Source: Nitrospirota bacterium
GTDB lineage: Bacteria > Nitrospirota > JACRHJ01
Assembly: GCA_021789495.1 (NCBI GenBank)
Contig: JAJYJM010000008.1
Location: forward strand, 24,588 to 63,946
Length of the DNA stretch: 39,359 nucleotides
Reading direction: 5' to 3'
The notes beneath the pieces were generated by a model. The model searched no databases. It had not been told where the DNA came from and saw only the letters and a list, made by a program, of their open reading frames with translations. This document shows positions 24,572 through 32,000 of the stretch, piece by piece; within the stretch, counting starts at the first letter, position 1, and each line of letters begins with the position of its first letter. Made by a program: the position numbers and the translations under genes.

Positions 24572-24600
24572 ATTATAACATCTTAAATTAAACTTGTAAA
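24572..24600 (-). promoter_or_regulatory. Promoter of the ~18-kb chemosensory operon
   Basis: On the minus strand, TTTACA (24600-24595) is followed by 17 bp and a perfect TATAAT (24577-24572). Transcription should begin near 24565, giving a leader of about 26 bases that carries the GGAGA ribosome site of the DUF4388 gene. No sigma-28 or sigma-54 signature is seen, so housekeeping transcription is the simplest reading. Confidence 0.65.
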
Positions 24601-24663
24601 TACAATCATCAAACCCCTTACGTTTCCTTAGCTTATTATAAAAACTTTTTATACCGAAAATCC

Positions 24664-24692
24664 TTGACAGCACAACCCCCTTGATATATAAA
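24664..24692 (+). promoter_or_regulatory. Promoter of atpB-atpE
   Basis: A consensus TTGACA (24664-24669), 17-bp spacer and TATAAA (24687-24692). This is a near-perfect housekeeping promoter, divergent from the chemosensory promoter and about 40 bp upstream of the atpB start. The intervening leader is AT-rich and carries GAGG before ATG 24740. Confidence 0.7.
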
Positions 24693-24739
24693 CTTCCGGT
24701 AGTCTAAAATTTCATAATCCATAAGAGATAGAGGTAGAG

Positions 24740-25411
24740 ATGAAAGAAGCGCCGCTTTTCATACATGGTCTTACCTTGGGGTCGTGGCACGTGCCCCCGT
24801 TTGTCGTCTATACCTGGCTTGTGATGGCCATCCTCATCGTCGTCGCGCTCATCGTCCGGAGCAGCCTCAAGCCCGTGCCGGGCAAGCTTCAGAATATAGT
24901 GGAGGCGTTCGTCGGCGGCCTTCGGGATTTCACAACCACTACAATGGGCCCGAAGGGCATGGACTACTTCCCGCTCATCGCCACGGCGGGCGCATTCATC
25001 CTCCTCGCTAATATAATGGACGTAATCCCGGGGTTCGAGTCCCCGACGGATAACATAAACACCACCTTGGCCTGCGCCCTCGTCGTCTTCGTCTCCACGC
25101 ATTTCGTCGGCATCAGAAAGCACGGCTTTCACTACATAAAGCACTTCCTGGGGCCGGTCGCGTGGCTCGCCCCGGCAATGTTCTTCATAGAGCTTATCGG
25201 CCATCTGGCCCGTCCGGTATCCCTTTCCCTTCGGCTTTTCGGGAATATCAAGGGCGAGGACCTGGTCGTCGCCGTGCTCCTGCTGCTCGTGCCCCTCGCC
25301 GTCCCGTCTATAATGGTCGGACTCCAGGTCTTCACAAGCTTCGTCCAGGCCTTCGTGTTCATACTCCTGACGATGCTCTACATCTCCGGCGCCGTCGAAG
25401 AGGCGCACTAA
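24740..25411 (+). CDS. atpB: F-type ATP synthase subunit a
   Basis: The membrane stator subunit that forms the ion half-channels against the c ring. The 223-residue protein is short like those of Geobacter-type bacteria and has about five or six membrane helices. The essential arginine lies in the characteristic 'ARPVSLSLRLFGNI' segment (~157-170). 'LLANIMDVIPGFESPTDNIN' and the C-terminal 'VQAFVFILLTMLYISGA' are also typical. It is followed by atpE after a 105-bp gap. The rest of the ATP synthase genes are not in the window, so a and c are split from the F1 operon, as in several Desulfobacterota and Nitrospirota. ATG 24740 has GAGG upstream. Confidence 0.96.
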   Translation: MKEAPLFIHGLTLGSWHVPPFVVYTWLVMAILIVVALIVRSSLKPVPGKLQNIVEAFVGGLRDFTTTTMGPKGMDYFPLIATAGAFILLANIMDVIPGFESPTDNINTTLACALVVFVSTHFVGIRKHGFHYIKHFLGPVAWLAPAMFFIELIGHLARPVSLSLRLFGNIKGEDLVVAVLLLLVPLAVPSIMVGLQVFTSFVQAFVFILLTMLYISGAVEEAH

Positions 25412-25436
25412 AGGGGGCCGGGGTTGCGTTAATGGC

Positions 25437-25475
25437 CGTCATTCCCGCGAAAGCGGAAAGCCGGCGACTTTAAAA
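25437..25475. repeat. GTCATTCCCGCGAAAGCGG palindromic repeat in atpB-atpE gap
   Basis: The sequence from CGTCATTCCCGCGAAAGCGG through GCGACTTTAAAAATTT closely matches a second copy at ~32190-32230, over about 35 bases. The core CCCGCGAAAGCGG is a short hairpin. This is a widespread class of dispersed bacterial palindromes. The copy lies between two co-transcribed ATP synthase genes and may affect relative expression or mRNA stability. Confidence 0.6.
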
Positions 25476-25516
25476 ATTTCCAGGTTCCATCAATTAGGAA
25501 AGGAGGAAATAACAAA

Positions 25517-25867
25517 ATGAAGAAATCGCTTCTTCTCGTGCTCTTCAGCCTTATCGCAGTGGCAATCTCCGCGCCTGTCGCACTGGCGGACCAGGCGGCG
25601 GCAGCGGCGACCGGCGGCGGCAAGGGCGTGTACGGCCTCGTGGCGCTCGGCGCCGGCCTCGGCATCGGCTTTGCCGCGCTCGGCACAGGCATCGGGCAGG
25701 GTATCGCCGCCAACGGCGCTCTTGAGGGCATATCAAGGAACCCCGGCGTCTCCGGCAAGATAATGACCACCATGATCATCGCCTTCGCCATGATCGAGTC
25801 CCTGGCCATCTACGCCCTGGTCGTTTCGCTCATCCTGCTCTTCGTGAACCCCTACAAGATATTCTAA
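25517..25867 (+). CDS. atpE: F-type ATP synthase subunit c with N-terminal leader
   Basis: The rotor-ring proteolipid. The 116-residue length exceeds the usual ~75-90 because residues ~1-25 look like a signal peptide ('LIAVAISAPVALADQ'). The mature part has two membrane helices joined by the polar loop 'ISRNPG'. The ion-binding carboxylate is E93 in 'FAMIESLAIYALV'. A glutamine in helix 1 ('GTGIGQGIAANG') and Ser after the Glu match residues known to coordinate Na+ in c rings such as Ilyobacter, although the Thr of 'EST' is Leu here. AGGAGG lies 10 bp before ATG 25517. A strong terminator lies ~110 bp downstream. Confidence 0.95.
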   Translation: MKKSLLLVLFSLIAVAISAPVALADQAAAAATGGGKGVYGLVALGAGLGIGFAALGTGIGQGIAANGALEGISRNPGVSGKIMTTMIIAFAMIESLAIYALVVSLILLFVNPYKIF

Positions 25868-25977
25868 AGCGGGCACGGGCAGGTTGGGCCGGGTGGTTGG
25901 CGCGGCAAAAAGTTCGCTGACCGAACAGTCCGGATTTATCGAGATTCAGGCCGATCCAAACTCGCAGGAAAAACATA

Positions 25978-26006
25978 AAGCCCCGCAAATCGCGGGGCTT
26001 TTTTTT
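25978..26006 (+). terminator. Rho-independent terminator after atpE
   Basis: A 9-bp perfect stem AAGCCCCGC (25978-25986) / GCGGGGCTT (25992-26000) with a 5-base loop is followed by an eight-T run (25999-26006). It closes the atpB-atpE transcript. The surrounding 25868-26100 holds no convincing gene or RNA. Confidence 0.9.
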
Positions 26007-26100
26007 GTGGTATTTTTTATAGGCCGGGGAGCAATCTTATTAGAGCCGGCAGGGCCTGCGGAGGCCGAAAACGGGAGATTATGCCTATCCGAGGTGACTT

Positions 26101-26595
26101 TTATTCCTTCATCAGCGACGTCTCTTCCGGGACGGTAAGGACGGCGTCGATTGTGCTTTCGTTCCACTTGTGCGAGGGCGCCCAGTCCATAATAACGAGC
26201 ACGGGCTTCATCTCGAACCACCCTTCCTTTATCCCCTTTATGTTCTCCTTGTGCGGGAGCGCCCCGGCCACGTCCGCATGGCAGAATATCGCAAGCCCTT
26301 CCTGGGCGTTCTCCCTGATAACCGCCTCCAGCAAATCCGCTTTGTCCAGGCGCGCAAGCCTCTTGTCCGTGTCCACCTTCGATATGTCGTCCGAGCCGAG
26401 CTCCTCAAGCGCAAGGAGCGCGGTGTCCAGGCACCTTGCCGCCGGAGAGGACACCGCCTTCTGTATCCGGTAGCGCTCTCCGAGCTTGCCCTTCACCATA
26501 TCCACCACCTGCTCCACTTCATACCTTCCGGTAAGGGAGAGCCGCTTGGGCGGCCTGTTCGCGGTCTTCGCATGGGTTATGATGACAATCTTCAT
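26101..26595 (-). CDS. Degenerate histidine-phosphatase-superfamily protein (SixA-like)
   Basis: The 164-residue protein keeps the layout of a small histidine phosphatase: an N-terminal beta strand into 'IITHAKTA' with the nucleophile-position H8, 'VSSPAARCLDTALLALEELG' with the SSPxxR arginine, and 'LAIFCHADVAGAL' with a second His. The usual RHG triad reads THA, so the arginine that normally binds phosphate is replaced by Thr7. Activity may be lost or altered. SixA proteins dephosphorylate His-phospho domains. Whether this one acts on HPt proteins is unknown. It is transcribed alone, divergent from the small ORF at 26735. Confidence 0.7.
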   Translation of the reverse strand: MKIVIITHAKTANRPPKRLSLTGRYEVEQVVDMVKGKLGERYRIQKAVSSPAARCLDTALLALEELGSDDISKVDTDKRLARLDKADLLEAVIRENAQEGLAIFCHADVAGALPHKENIKGIKEGWFEMKPVLVIMDWAPSHKWNESTIDAVLTVPEETSLMKE

Positions 26596-26674
26596 TTTTT
26601 CCTGCCTCCTCGTTTTTGTGTTGCTTCTTAAAAAAAATTAATATAGGATTAACGCCTGTTTAACAATCACGCAT

Positions 26675-26710
26675 TATAATTCAGCCATCGATATCGGATG
26701 GCTGAATTAT
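26675..26710 (+). promoter_or_regulatory. Perfect 14-bp inverted repeat over a TATAAT box
   Basis: ATAATTCAGCCATC (26676-26689) and GATGGCTGAATTAT (26697-26710) are perfectly complementary with a 7-base centre. The first arm overlaps a consensus TATAAT (26675-26680), although no good -35 is visible. The dyad sits 24 bp before the 31-residue ORF. An operator for a dimeric repressor, or a leader hairpin, would both fit. There is no long T-run, so it is not a clear terminator. Confidence 0.55.
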
Positions 26711-26734
26711 TTTAAAAAGTTTACGGAGTTAAAA

Positions 26735-26830
26735 ATGCTTAAGCGTATCCTCCTGTTCGTCGTGCTTCTCGGCGCCTATGTAGGCCTCGGTATGCTTAAC
26801 TACACCCTCTCCGGTCCCGCCGGATATTAA
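26735..26830 (+). CDS. 31-residue single-pass membrane peptide
   Basis: ATG 26735 has GGAG six bases upstream, and the frame runs to TAA at 26828-26830. The peptide begins 'MLKRILLFVVLLGAYVGLGM', a positive N-terminus followed by a ~16-residue hydrophobic helix, and ends 'LNYTLSGPAGY'. This is a credible small inner-membrane protein with an N-in orientation. I do not recognise it. It could equally be a short leader. The combination of a ribosome site, an upstream palindrome over a -10 box and a downstream hairpin supports a real transcription unit. Confidence 0.5.
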   Translation: MLKRILLFVVLLGAYVGLGMLNYTLSGPAGY

Positions 26831-26860
26831 AGCCGGGCAACCCGCCTTTGCGTGAAATTC

Positions 26861-26876
26861 GCCCGATAAATCGGGC
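26861..26876. terminator. GC-rich hairpin between convergent genes
   Basis: GCCCGA (26861-26866) and TCGGGC (26871-26876) form a 6-bp stem with a TAAA loop. It lies between the 3' end of the small peptide gene (+) and the 3' end of the hydrolase gene (-). T-runs are weak on both sides, so bidirectional termination is only probable. Confidence 0.45.
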
Positions 26877-26878
26877 AG

Positions 26879-27610
26879 CTACGGTTTTAATTTGGCGGCC
26901 AGCCAGTCCGCAACCTGCACAAGCAGCTCCGGGTCCTTCTGAAACATCTGCGCGCCGTGCCCGGCGTCGGAGAGTATCACCACCTTCTTCGGCCCCCGCG
27001 CGAGCCTCGACAATACCCCCACCGCCTCGTATGACGTCGTATCCTCTCTCGACGCGGCGATGAAGACGGGCCTTTTCCCGTATTCCTTCATGGGCAGGGT
27101 CGTGTCTATGTTGTGATAGGCAAGCCCCGGCGAGAGCATCACGAGCGCCTTGACCTCCGGGTGTTTTGCGGCGTAGACAAGCCCGGTGGAGGACTGTATC
27201 GATGCCCCGACAAGCCCCACGAGCGCCTTGTCCCCGACGTAATTTCCGCGCAGGTATTTCAGCACCGAATCAATGTCTGTCGTCATGTTCTCGAAGTCCT
27301 GGTCGGAAAAACTCTCGAACGTCTCCCGTCTGCCATTATGCAGCGTGCTCTCTCCGTGCCCGCGCGCGTCGTATGCGACGACGTTATAGCCCCTCGCGCT
27401 CAGTTCCCCGGCGAGTCCGATGAACTCGCTTCGGTCGCTCCCCAGCTTGTGCATCAGGAGGATCACCGGCATTCCCTTTCTGCCGGGATAATACGTGCCG
27501 TGGAGCGTCCAGCCGTCGGGTGTGTGAACGATTATCTCGCGGGGCTTTGCGGCGGACGCGGCGGCGGGGAAGAACGCCAGGATAAAAAATATCACTGCCA
27601 GACTTTTCAT
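26879..27610 (-). CDS. Exported alpha/beta hydrolase (dienelactone-hydrolase-like)
   Basis: A secreted serine hydrolase of about 243 residues. A signal peptide (~1-20, 'AVIFFILAFFPAAASA') precedes an alpha/beta fold: the oxyanion-side 'VILLMHKLGSD', 'VVAYDARGHGES', the nucleophile elbow 'VGASIQSS' (GxSxQ instead of GxSxG), the acid in 'AASREDTTS' and the catalytic His in 'SDAGHGAQMF'. The substrate is unknown. The frame is open to 27676, but ATG 27610 has GGGAG seven bases upstream and begins the signal peptide, so it is chosen. Transcribed alone from its own promoter. Confidence 0.85.
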   Translation of the reverse strand: MKSLAVIFFILAFFPAAASAAKPREIIVHTPDGWTLHGTYYPGRKGMPVILLMHKLGSDRSEFIGLAGELSARGYNVVAYDARGHGESTLHNGRRETFESFSDQDFENMTTDIDSVLKYLRGNYVGDKALVGLVGASIQSSTGLVYAAKHPEVKALVMLSPGLAYHNIDTTLPMKEYGKRPVFIAASREDTTSYEAVGVLSRLARGPKKVVILSDAGHGAQMFQKDPELLVQVADWLAAKLKP

Positions 27611-27649
27611 GGGCAGGCTCCCTTTCGTGGAATTGGTATTTTCCCGGAA

Positions 27650-27678
27650 AGTATAGCAGACGCAGGATTGTATCACAA
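27650..27678 (-). promoter_or_regulatory. Promoter of the alpha/beta hydrolase gene
   Basis: On the minus strand, TTGTGA (27678-27673), a 17-bp spacer and TATACT (27655-27650). Transcription would begin near 27643, leaving a leader of about 33 bases before ATG 27610. Confidence 0.5.
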
Positions 27679-27765
27679 AACTGAAAATATAAGGTTATAA
27701 ATTCCGGCGCCGCGTTTTAAATACATATCTTAAAGTCGCAGCTTTAGATTAATCGGTTTTTATTA

Positions 27766-27794
27766 TTGACAAAATATGTCAGATACTATATTAA
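27766..27794 (+). promoter_or_regulatory. Promoter of the two-CW protein gene
   Basis: A consensus TTGACA (27766-27771) is followed by an AT-rich -10 region: TATATT (27787-27792, 15-bp spacer) or TATTAA (27789-27794, 17-bp spacer). It is about 35 bp upstream of ATG 27829. The TTG at 27766 also opens a longer frame, but it is part of the -35 box and is not a credible start. Confidence 0.5.
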
Positions 27795-27828
27795 TAATCA
27801 GGAGCAATACGCAATACGGGGGGGCGGC

Positions 27829-28026
27829 ATGAACTGCTGGGAATTAAGGAAGTGCGCGGAAGAGGTAATGAGAAATTGCCCTGCGTATCCTGAGCAGGGC
27901 GCAGACTGCTGGAAGGTTACCGGGACACTTTGCGATTCCGGGAAGATGAGGATGAAGACGCGGGCGGAGAAGATAGAATACTGCCGGAGGTGCGATTTCT
28001 ATATCAGATACGCGAACCGGTTCTGA
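27829..28026 (+). CDS. Two-CW domain protein
   Basis: A 65-residue cysteine-rich protein. It begins 'MNCWELRKC', continues 'NCPAYPEQGADCWKVTG' and 'LCDSGK', and closes with 'YCRRCDFY', giving eight cysteines with two CW pairs. This matches the small 'two-CW' domain known as a stand-alone protein and as a domain in signalling proteins of Geobacter-type bacteria. The cysteines probably bind a metal or a cluster (inference). ATG 27829 has a G-rich run just upstream. Its stop codon is immediately adjacent to that of the convergent crotonase gene. Confidence 0.8.
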   Translation: MNCWELRKCAEEVMRNCPAYPEQGADCWKVTGTLCDSGKMRMKTRAEKIEYCRRCDFYIRYANRF

Positions 28027-28833
28027 CTACTTGAACCTGCACCACTCCACCTTGTCCTTGCTCCAGGGGCTTTTCCTGCCTTCGAGATAGGCCTCCATCC
28101 CTTCTCTCTGTTCCGTTCCCGGGCCGAACGACTCCCCGAACGCGTTAATCTCAGCCTCTTCGAGTATGTCCGAGAAGCCCTTGTCCAGGCTTGAGTTCAC
28201 GAGCGTCTTGGTCTGGCGCACGGAGTCCGGCGCGTTGTTGGCAATCCTGAAGGCGAAATCACGCGCCGCGTCCATAAGTTCGCGCTGGTCCTTGACGACC
28301 AGGTTCACAAGACCTATCTCGAGGGCCTCCCTCGCCCCCACCTCCCTGCCGGTAAAGAGTATCTCCTTCGCCCTCCCGGAGCCGATTATCGCCGGGAGGC
28401 GCGCCGTCGCGCCGGATGACGGCGGGACGCCTATTTTTATCGTGGACATCGAGAACACGGCGTCAGCCGTGCATATCCGCAGATCGCAGGCAAGGGAGAG
28501 CTCGAAACCTATGTCGAACGCCTTGCCGCTTATGGCCGCGATAACGGGCACCGGGAGTTCCTCAAGGCCGCGCATGGCGTTATGGCCTATGCGGGAGAGG
28601 AGCTTGGCCTCCTCGCGCCCGACCTTCACCATGTCCTTTATGTCCATGCCGGAGGAGAAGTTCGGGCCTTCCCCGGTTATGACGACGCTGCAAAGCTTTA
28701 TCTTCGGCCTTAAGTCCTCTTCTATGAACCTGTTTATGTCCGCCATCACCTTTCGGGAGATATAATTGTCCGGCGGGTCGTTAAGGATTATCGCGCCGAT
28801 GCACTCCGGGTCGGTAAACGTTACGTAGGCCAT
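28027..28833 (-). CDS. Crotonase-family (enoyl-CoA hydratase-like) protein
   Basis: A 268-residue crotonase fold with the CoA/oxyanion segments 'GPNFSSGMDIKDM' and 'AAISGKAFDIGFELSLACDL'. Of the two catalytic glutamates of true enoyl-CoA hydratases, the first is present (in 'GFELSLACD'), but the second, normally in 'PEIKLG', is Thr ('STIKIGVPPSSGA'). Classical hydration is therefore unlikely. Another reaction on acyl-CoA, or a binding role, is possible. It begins 1 bp after the RND pump stop, and its ribosome site lies inside the pump gene, so it is translationally coupled to the efflux operon, an odd pairing. Confidence 0.85.
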   Translation of the reverse strand: MAYVTFTDPECIGAIILNDPPDNYISRKVMADINRFIEEDLRPKIKLCSVVITGEGPNFSSGMDIKDMVKVGREEAKLLSRIGHNAMRGLEELPVPVIAAISGKAFDIGFELSLACDLRICTADAVFSMSTIKIGVPPSSGATARLPAIIGSGRAKEILFTGREVGAREALEIGLVNLVVKDQRELMDAARDFAFRIANNAPDSVRQTKTLVNSSLDKGFSDILEEAEINAFGESFGPGTEQREGMEAYLEGRKSPWSKDKVEWCRFK

Positions 28834-28834
28834 A

Positions 28835-31800
28835 TTACACCTCCTCCCACTTCTTTCGCTGGAATATATAATACAATACCGGTATCACGACAAGCGTGAG
28901 CGCCGTGGATGCGGCCATGCCGAATATCAGCGACCATGCAAGCCCGCTCCAGACCGGGTCGGACGCGATTACGGACGCGCCGAGTATGGCGGCCATGGCG
29001 GTCAGGACTATCGGCCTCGTGCGGATCGCCCCGGCCTCGATTAGCGCGCGCTCTATGGGCATGCCCTCGTTCTTCTTGTCCTGTATGAACTCGATCAGGA
29101 TAATCGAGTTCCTTACTACTATGCCCGCAAGCGCTATGACGCCGATCATGGACGTCGCCGAGAAATATACCCCCGTGACGGCAAACCCCGGCATTATGCC
29201 TATCATGGCGAGCGGTATCGGGCCCATGATGATGAACGGCACGATGAACGAGCGGAACTTGCCCACGAGCAGGAGATATATCAGGATAAGCGCCACGGCC
29301 ATCGCCGCGCCCAGGTCGCGGAAGACGTCCTTCGTGAGCCTCATCTCCCCGCCCCACTTGAGGCTGTAGCCGTTCGGGAGCGGGTGTTTTTCAAGCCGGC
29401 GCATCATGTCTATAACGGCATAGAGCGGCGGCCTTCCGGCCATCTCGCCGTATACGTAAGCCACCTTCCTCATGTCCTTGTGGTATATCGGCTTGTCCTC
29501 GTCCGAGGGCACGACATGGGCAAGCTCGGTCAAGGGTATCCGGCTTCCGTCCTTCCCCATGACGTATATCTGCCCCAGGCTCGAAGGTGTCGCCCTCACG
29601 GCGCGCGGGAAGCGCAGGAATATGTCCACGGGGTTCTTCTCGCTTGGGACGTGCAGGGTCGTGACGGATACGCCTCCAAGCGCAATCCTCATCGCGCCGA
29701 TAATCCCTTCCGTGGATATGCCGTTCTCGGCGGCCTTCGTCTTGTCAACGATTATGTGATACATCGTCGAGTCCGCCTGGAGGCTGTCGTCCACGTCCGT
29801 AACGCCCGCCGTCCTTGAGAAAAGCCCGCGCACCTTGCGCGCAAGCGCGCGAAGCTCCCTGTAATGCGGGCCGTAAATCTCCGCCAGGACGGTCGCGCGC
29901 ACGGGCGGGCCGGGCGGGTCTTCGACAATCTTTATGTTCGCGCCGTATTCTCTGCCGAGCGCGGCAATCTCCGGCCTTATCTTCAGCACGAGGTCTTCGC
30001 TTGAGATGGAGCGCCTGGACTTGTCAACTATGTTCACCCTTACGTCCGCATACTGCGGCATGTTCCGCGCGCCGCTTCCGCGAAGGAGACCGTTGAAGTC
30101 TATCACAGAGGGCACGCCCACGAACGTCTCGTAGTTCTTCACCTCCGGTATCGTGTCAATATACCTGCCCACGGCCCTCGCCACGCGATCCGTGTCTTCG
30201 AGCGCCATGCCCCTCGGCATGTCAACGGTAATCAGAAACGTGTTCTTGTTCGCCTTCGGGAGCATCCGGAACTGCACCCACTCAAGAAACGGGAAGGTCA
30301 TCACCGAGACGAACAGGAGTATTATCACGGCTATGAAAATGCGCCTCTTCGACCTGTTCTCCAGGAGCGGGCCGAGTATTTTCCTGTACAGCCTGAATAT
30401 CCGCGTGTCTTCCAGTTTTCCCTCGCCCGCGTGCCTGACCTTGACCAGCCTGAAGGCCGCCCAGGGCGTGACGATGAACGCAATCATAAGGGACGCAAGC
30501 ATCGCCACCGGGACGTTGAAGGGTATCGGCGCCATGTACGGCCCCATCATGCCCGTCACGAAGAACATCGGCAGGAACGCGAGTATGACGGTAAGCGTCG
30601 CGAGCACCGTGGGGCTTCCGATTTCGTTCACGGCGGTTATCGCGGCCTGGAGGCGCGGCATCTTCTGCGCCTGGTAGTGCCTGTGTATGTTCTCCACGAC
30701 GACGATGGCGTCGTCGACAAGAAGACCAAGCGACAGCGTGAGCGCAAACAGCGTAATCCTGTTTATAGTCTGGCCCGCGAGCATCCCCGTCCCGAGCGTG
30801 ACGAAGAGCGTAAGCGGTATCGCGAGCGCGACTATCATGGCGTCCCGCCATCCGAGCGCGACGAGCAGGAGCATTACGACGATGATTATGCTTAGCACAA
30901 GGTGCCGGACGAGTTCATTTACGGCGTCGTTTGCGGTCTTGCCGTCGTTTCTTGTAACCGTCGCCTTGATGCCCGGCGGCAGCGAGGCTTTAAGCTCGTT
31001 CATCTTCTTAAGGATGGCCTCAGAGACCTTGACGGCGTTCTCGCCTTTTTTCTTGGCTATGGCAATCGTCACGGCGGCGTGTTCCGTCATGTCGGAGGCG
31101 CCGCTTCCGGGGCCGAAGGCGATCCTCGTGAAGTGCGTAGTCGGCTCCTTTCCGTCCACGACGTCGGCCACGTCCCGGAGGTATACGAGCCTGCCGCCTG
31201 ATGCCGGGCGACCGGCGGAGCTTCCGACGACGAGATCTTTCACGTCGCTTACGGAACTGAAAAACCCGCCGGTCTCGATGGAAAATCTCCTGCCGGCGGA
31301 CTCGAAGCTTCCGGTCCGGAGGTTCGCGTTGGCTGCCGTCAGCGCCCCCTGCACCTGCAAGGGCGAGATGTTGTGCGCCGCGAGGCGGGCGGGGTCGAGC
31401 GTAACGCGCACCTGCCTGTTGCGCCCGCCGACGACGTAGGACTTCGACGTCCCCGGCACCTTCTGAAGCTCGATCAAGACATTGTCCGCGACGCGTTTCA
31501 GTTGATAGTCGCTGTATCCGCCGCCGGAGAGCGTGATTGCGACAATCGGCACGTCGTCCACCTCGATAGGCTTCACGAGCGGGGGCATTACCGCGCCGGG
31601 CGGGGCGAAATCGACGTTCGACATGACTTTGTTGTAGAGGTTGAAGAGGCTCTTCTCTCTGTCCTGCCCGACATAGAACTTCACCGTCACGACGGCCATC
31701 CCGTTCATCGAGATGGAATAGACGTTCTCGACGCCCTTTATTTCGCGCACTATCCGCTCAAGCGGCCTTGCGACAAGCTCCTCCACTTCCTTCGCGCTCC

Positions 31801-31975
31801 CGCCCGGGTACATTATGTATATGTTCGCCGCCGGGACGACTATCTGCGGGTTCTCCTCGCGCGGCGTGTGAACGAGCGCGAAAATCCCGAACCCCGCCGC
31901 CGCAACCATCAGGAGCACGGTAAGCTGGGAGTTTATGAAATACTCGGTTATCCTTCCCGCCAAATTCAACTTCAA
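28835..31975 (-). CDS. RND efflux pump, inner-membrane permease
   Basis: The proton-driven inner-membrane component of a tripartite efflux system, ~1046 residues with the expected 12 helices and two large periplasmic domains. Helix 4 carries the proton-relay acidic pair ('SLGLLVDDAIVVVENIHR'). The N-terminal 'NSQLTVLLMVAAAGFGIFAL' and 'PREENPQIVVPAANI' are typical of the HAE1-like branch and lack any heavy-metal (CusA) methionine signature. The frame is open to TTG 32002, but that lies in a repeat. TTG 31975 has GGAGGG seven bases upstream and is chosen. The partner adaptor, outer-membrane channel and TetR regulator are encoded upstream. Substrate unknown. Confidence 0.94.
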   Translation of the reverse strand: MKLNLAGRITEYFINSQLTVLLMVAAAGFGIFALVHTPREENPQIVVPAANIYIMYPGGSAKEVEELVARPLERIVREIKGVENVYSISMNGMAVVTVKFYVGQDREKSLFNLYNKVMSNVDFAPPGAVMPPLVKPIEVDDVPIVAITLSGGGYSDYQLKRVADNVLIELQKVPGTSKSYVVGGRNRQVRVTLDPARLAAHNISPLQVQGALTAANANLRTGSFESAGRRFSIETGGFFSSVSDVKDLVVGSSAGRPASGGRLVYLRDVADVVDGKEPTTHFTRIAFGPGSGASDMTEHAAVTIAIAKKKGENAVKVSEAILKKMNELKASLPPGIKATVTRNDGKTANDAVNELVRHLVLSIIIVVMLLLVALGWRDAMIVALAIPLTLFVTLGTGMLAGQTINRITLFALTLSLGLLVDDAIVVVENIHRHYQAQKMPRLQAAITAVNEIGSPTVLATLTVILAFLPMFFVTGMMGPYMAPIPFNVPVAMLASLMIAFIVTPWAAFRLVKVRHAGEGKLEDTRIFRLYRKILGPLLENRSKRRIFIAVIILLFVSVMTFPFLEWVQFRMLPKANKNTFLITVDMPRGMALEDTDRVARAVGRYIDTIPEVKNYETFVGVPSVIDFNGLLRGSGARNMPQYADVRVNIVDKSRRSISSEDLVLKIRPEIAALGREYGANIKIVEDPPGPPVRATVLAEIYGPHYRELRALARKVRGLFSRTAGVTDVDDSLQADSTMYHIIVDKTKAAENGISTEGIIGAMRIALGGVSVTTLHVPSEKNPVDIFLRFPRAVRATPSSLGQIYVMGKDGSRIPLTELAHVVPSDEDKPIYHKDMRKVAYVYGEMAGRPPLYAVIDMMRRLEKHPLPNGYSLKWGGEMRLTKDVFRDLGAAMAVALILIYLLLVGKFRSFIVPFIIMGPIPLAMIGIMPGFAVTGVYFSATSMIGVIALAGIVVRNSIILIEFIQDKKNEGMPIERALIEAGAIRTRPIVLTAMAAILGASVIASDPVWSGLAWSLIFGMAASTALTLVVIPVLYYIFQRKKWEEV

Positions 31976-32000
31976 GGAGAAACCCTCCGAACTAAAAATC

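Noticed and set aside
25028-25046. A tRNA T-arm-like sequence (GGGGTTCGAGTCCCC)
   Set aside because: It lies within the atpB coding sequence at conserved residues, and no acceptor or anticodon arms surround it.
25868-25977. Possible small RNA between atpE and its terminator
   Set aside because: GC-rich with some dyads, but no promoter or recognisable RNA family. It is most simply the 3' untranslated region of atpE.
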